Of a stretch of DNA of 64,000 nucleotides, positions 61,838 to 64,000 are shown piece by piece. The position numbers and the translations under genes were made by a program. Under the pieces are notes generated by a model. That model did not search any database, had not been told where the DNA came from, and saw only the letters and a program-made list of their open reading frames with translations. This DNA comes from Amycolatopsis saalfeldensis. Lineage in GTDB: Bacteria > Actinomycetota > Actinomycetes > Mycobacteriales > Pseudonocardiaceae. The first letter of the stretch is position 1. Every line of letters starts with the position of its first letter. The DNA is taken from contig NZ_FOEF01000003.1 in NCBI RefSeq assembly GCF_900110575.1, forward strand, positions 501,689-565,688, read 5' to 3'.

Positions 61838-61953
61838 GGCCGCGCGCCAGGTCCCGGCCTCGGTCCTGCCGTGGGGCCGGTAGCCGTCTCGGACCAGGTA
61901 ATACTTTCCGGCGGCGGCTTGCCGAAGCCGGGGAACCGCGGCCGGCCGGACGG

Positions 61954-62435
61954 TCACCTCTCCCAGCCGCAAATGCCCGCCCAGTAGCCCTGGATGACGC
62001 CGACCATCGGCCCGCCGCTGTTCATCGCTCCCGCTATCTCGCCACCCAGCTGCTCCTTGAGCCGGCGCAGCGCCTCGGCCCGCGCCGCCCGCCAGTCCGG
62101 ATCGAAGAGGTACTGCGCCCGGTGGGACACCAGCACCGTGAGAAACCCGCCGCCTTGGGCGCCGAGCCGTTCGCCCGTACCTCGGTGACCGCGTTGCCCT
62201 CACGACCGGCCCGGCTCTCGTCGCGTGCCCGCAAGGTGGCTCGCGCCAGCTCACTTGCCGTCTTCTCCAGATCGGCGGTCAACGGGTGCGGGGCGGGCCG
62301 TGCCGCGGCCGTCGGAGAGTCTAAGGCGACCGGCTGGTGCGGCCGGAGATCGGCCAGGAACGCGGCAAGCCCCGGTTCCGGGGGTGCGGCAGCGGGCGTC
62401 GTCAGTTCGAGACGCTGCTTGCGCCAGTTGACCAT
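61954..62435 (-). pseudogene. Frameshifted gene of unknown function
   Basis: The ATG at 62435 with a strong GAGGGAG site opens MVNWRKQRLELTTPA, then a helical stretch LEKTASELARATLRARDESR and VTEVRANG. Around 62160-62180 the coding signal passes to another frame that reads LGAQGGGFLTVLVSHRAQYL, then ALRRLKEQLGGEIAGAMNSG and ends QGYWAGICGWER at 61954. Both parts look coding (codon bias, natural composition), so a one-base indel, sequencing error or programmed shift links them. I do not recognise the family. Together they would encode about 160 aa. Confidence 0.55.
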
Positions 62436-62699
62436 GGTGTCTCCCTCGAATGGCGCAATCCGATGGCAGGAGTGCCGATCCCAGGACGCCGACCGGGCAC
62501 CAGCGCCGCCCTGACCGGCGGCCGTACGTCCATCTCGCGAAGGTCGTGACCCGGCGCGGGGACCGGTCCCGGCCGTTGTGGTCCGCGGCTCCACCTGCTC
62601 GACGGTCCCGTCTGTCCATATCGGACAGTAGCGCCGGGTTCCGGGACCGGCTGCGGACCTGGGCACCCCTGCCGTGACTGTGTGCCTGGTCACGGTGAC

Positions 62700-62773
62700 G
62701 CGCCGTTTTTGTCGGTGGTGACCCGTATCCTGATCCGGTGAGCAGTCGACGGGTTCGAACCCCGTCGGCGCCC
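62700..62773 (+). other. tRNA-like 3' end, possible att footprint
   Basis: 62747-62767 forms a perfect 7-bp stem with loop TTCGAAC, a canonical T-arm (ACGGG-TTCGAAC-CCCGT), followed by CGGCGC and a C-run ending CCA. GCGCCG at 62700-62705 could pair with CGGCGC at 62766-62771, giving tRNA size, but no convincing D or anticodon arm forms between. It may be a decayed tRNA or the 3' fragment left by an integrating element. No integrase is in view. Confidence 0.35.
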
Positions 62774-62825
62774 CCCCATTTCTTCCCGTGAGCGCCCCCG
62801 GCGCGGATCAGCAGGAGCCCCACGC

Positions 62826-64000
62826 ATGACGCACACCACGAACGCCACCTCACCGGCCCGGGAGCGCGCGCCGTCCGCGCCCGGGCTGCTGATCGCGGTG
62901 CTGGTCGGATCGGCCTTCGTGATGATCCTCAACGAGACCATCCTCAGCGTCGCGCTGCGCGACCTCACCGCCGACCTCCGCGTGCCCACCACCACCATCC
63001 AGTGGCTGACCAGCGGATTCCTGCTCACCATGGCCGTGGTCATCCCGACCACGGGTTTCCTGCTCGAACGGTTCAGCCCGCGCAGCGTGTTCCTCTTCTC
63101 GATCTCGGCGTTCAGCCTCGGCACGCTGCTGTGCGGCGTGGCGCCCGGGTTCGGGCTGCTGCTGGTCGGCCGGATCGTGCAGGCCTGCGGCACCGCGGTG
63201 ATGCTGCCGCTGCTGATGACCACGGTGATGCGCCTGGTGCCGGTGCACCGGCGGGGCGCGATGATGGGCACGATCAGCATCGTCATCGCCGTCGCGCCGG
63301 CGATCGGGCCGACCATCGGCGGGGCTGTGCTGTCCTCGCTGGGCTGGCGCTGGATGTTCTGGATCGTCCTGCCGCTCTCGCTCGCCGCACTGGTGATCGG
63401 CGCGGTGCGGCTGCGGATCACCAGTGAGACCCGCGCGGTGCCGCTCGACGTGGTGTCGGTGCTGCTGTCCGCGATCGGGTTCGGCGGCGTGCTGTACGGG
63501 CTGTCCACGGCCGGCGAATCCGGCGGTGCGCAGCCGTTCGTTCCGCCGTGGGTGGCGATCGGGGTCGGGGTCGTCGCACTGGTGGTGTTCACCTGGCGCC
63601 AGACCCGGCTGCAGCGCCGCGACCGGGCGCTGCTGGACCTGCGGCCGTTCACGCACCGCGGGTTCGTGGTGGCGCTGGTGCTCACCGCGCTGCTGTTCAT
63701 GTGCCTGATCGGCGCGGGCGCGATCCTGCTGCCGCTGTACCTGCAGACCGTGCTGCACACCTCGACCCTGGTGAGCGGCCTGGCCGTGCTGCCCGGCGGG
63801 CTGGTCCTCGGCCTGCTCGGCCGCCCGGTCGGCGCCTGGTTCGACAAGGTCGGCTCCCGCCCGCTGGTCATCCCGGGCTCGGCGGCCATGGCGGTCGCGC
63901 TGTGGCTGTTCACCACCCTCGGACCGGGCTCGCCGCTGATCGCGGTGATCGCCATCCACGTGCTGCTGATGGCCGGGCTGGGCCTGATGATGACCCCGCT
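62826..64000 (+). CDS. MFS drug-type exporter (DHA2/EmrB-QacA group), partial
   Basis: The first 391 codons of a major facilitator transporter; the frame is open to the window edge. TM1 LLIAVLVGSAFVMILNETIL is typical of the 14-TM DHA2 family. Motif A is degenerate: loop 2-3 reads GFLLERFSPRSVFLF. Motif C appears as VAPAIGPTIGGAVLSSLGWR. AGGAG ten bases before the ATG. Predicted proton-driven export of drugs or metabolites. The gene lies directly after the tRNA-like 3' end, a common site for acquired genes, though composition looks native. Confidence 0.88.
   Translation, partial: MTHTTNATSPARERAPSAPGLLIAVLVGSAFVMILNETILSVALRDLTADLRVPTTTIQWLTSGFLLTMAVVIPTTGFLLERFSPRSVFLFSISAFSLGTLLCGVAPGFGLLLVGRIVQACGTAVMLPLLMTTVMRLVPVHRRGAMMGTISIVIAVAPAIGPTIGGAVLSSLGWRWMFWIVLPLSLAALVIGAVRLRITSETRAVPLDVVSVLLSAIGFGGVLYGLSTAGESGGAQPFVPPWVAIGVGVVALVVFTWRQTRLQRRDRALLDLRPFTHRGFVVALVLTALLFMCLIGAGAILLPLYLQTVLHTSTLVSGLAVLPGGLVLGLLGRPVGAWFDKVGSRPLVIPGSAAMAVALWLFTTLGPGSPLIAVIAIHVLLMAGLGLMMTP

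Noticed and set aside
62690-63955. Minus-strand open frames opposite the MFS gene
   Set aside because: These are antisense shadows. The plus-strand frame from 62826 has membrane helices, MFS motifs and a ribosome site.

Overview
The window is 64 kb of very GC-rich DNA (third codon positions almost all G or C, many GTG starts, several likely leaderless transcripts, dense TetR/LysR/AraC regulators, Tat- and Sec-exported hydrolases). Gene content and sequence style fit an actinobacterium of the Pseudonocardiaceae, most likely Amycolatopsis. That placement is inference from style and families, not from a marker gene. There is no rRNA operon, prophage, transposase or CRISPR array in the window.

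Layout. (1) 0.3-24 kb is a carbohydrate-degradation region: a secreted GH92 alpha-mannosidase, an ABC-F ATPase, an SGNH hydrolase with an (alpha/alpha)6 glycosidase-like partner, a GH25 lysozyme, a GH84/GH29 pair (beta-N-acetylglucosaminidase and alpha-L-fucosidase) and a Tat-exported GH2 enzyme. A second GH92 lies at 44.7-48.0 kb. Interleaved are a TetR/CYP102-like P450 divergent pair, a GNAT acetyltransferase and an aldo-keto reductase/AraC divergent pair. Mannosidase, hexosaminidase, fucosidase and GH2 activities together suggest stripping of N-glycan or mannoprotein material outside the cell. Three of these promoters share a LacI-type palindrome close to TGACAWCGWTGTCA. (2) 24-33 kb carries an FAD monooxygenase under a double operator, a complete peptide ABC transporter, a gamma-glutamyltransferase and a LysR regulator. 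(3) 33-44 kb carries a trypsin-like protease, an IacB-like/SDR pair, argG with an ARG-box promoter, a class I amidotransferase, a GT1 glycosyltransferase, and a Baeyer-Villiger monooxygenase whose neighbouring SDR and esterase genes are broken. (4) 48-55 kb looks like a stress or dormancy module: a histidine-kinase remnant, two GAF-ANTAR regulators, a short HPF/RaiA-like ribosome factor, a fatty-acid desaturase, an Acg-like protein and an LppX/LprG-like lipoprotein. (5) 55-64 kb holds membrane proteins, a NarL-type two-component pair, a ChaA-type antiporter, a TetR, a small (p)ppGpp synthetase with a shifted C-terminus, a PASTA lipoprotein, a frameshifted gene, a tRNA-like 3' end and the start of an MFS exporter that runs off the window.

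Most unusual structure. Five intergenic spaces are filled with five unrelated tandem-repeat families (units about 29, 52, 66, a compound 161, and 67 bp), each directly downstream of a plus-strand gene. A 13-bp palindrome GTCCAnnnTGGAC is scattered through genes and spacers far more often than composition predicts and is kept inside genes by rare codons. The GH2 enzyme appears to contain a circularly permuted discoidin domain nested in front of its catalytic barrel. A 76-bp tandem duplication spans the convergent ends of the GH2 and monooxygenase genes.
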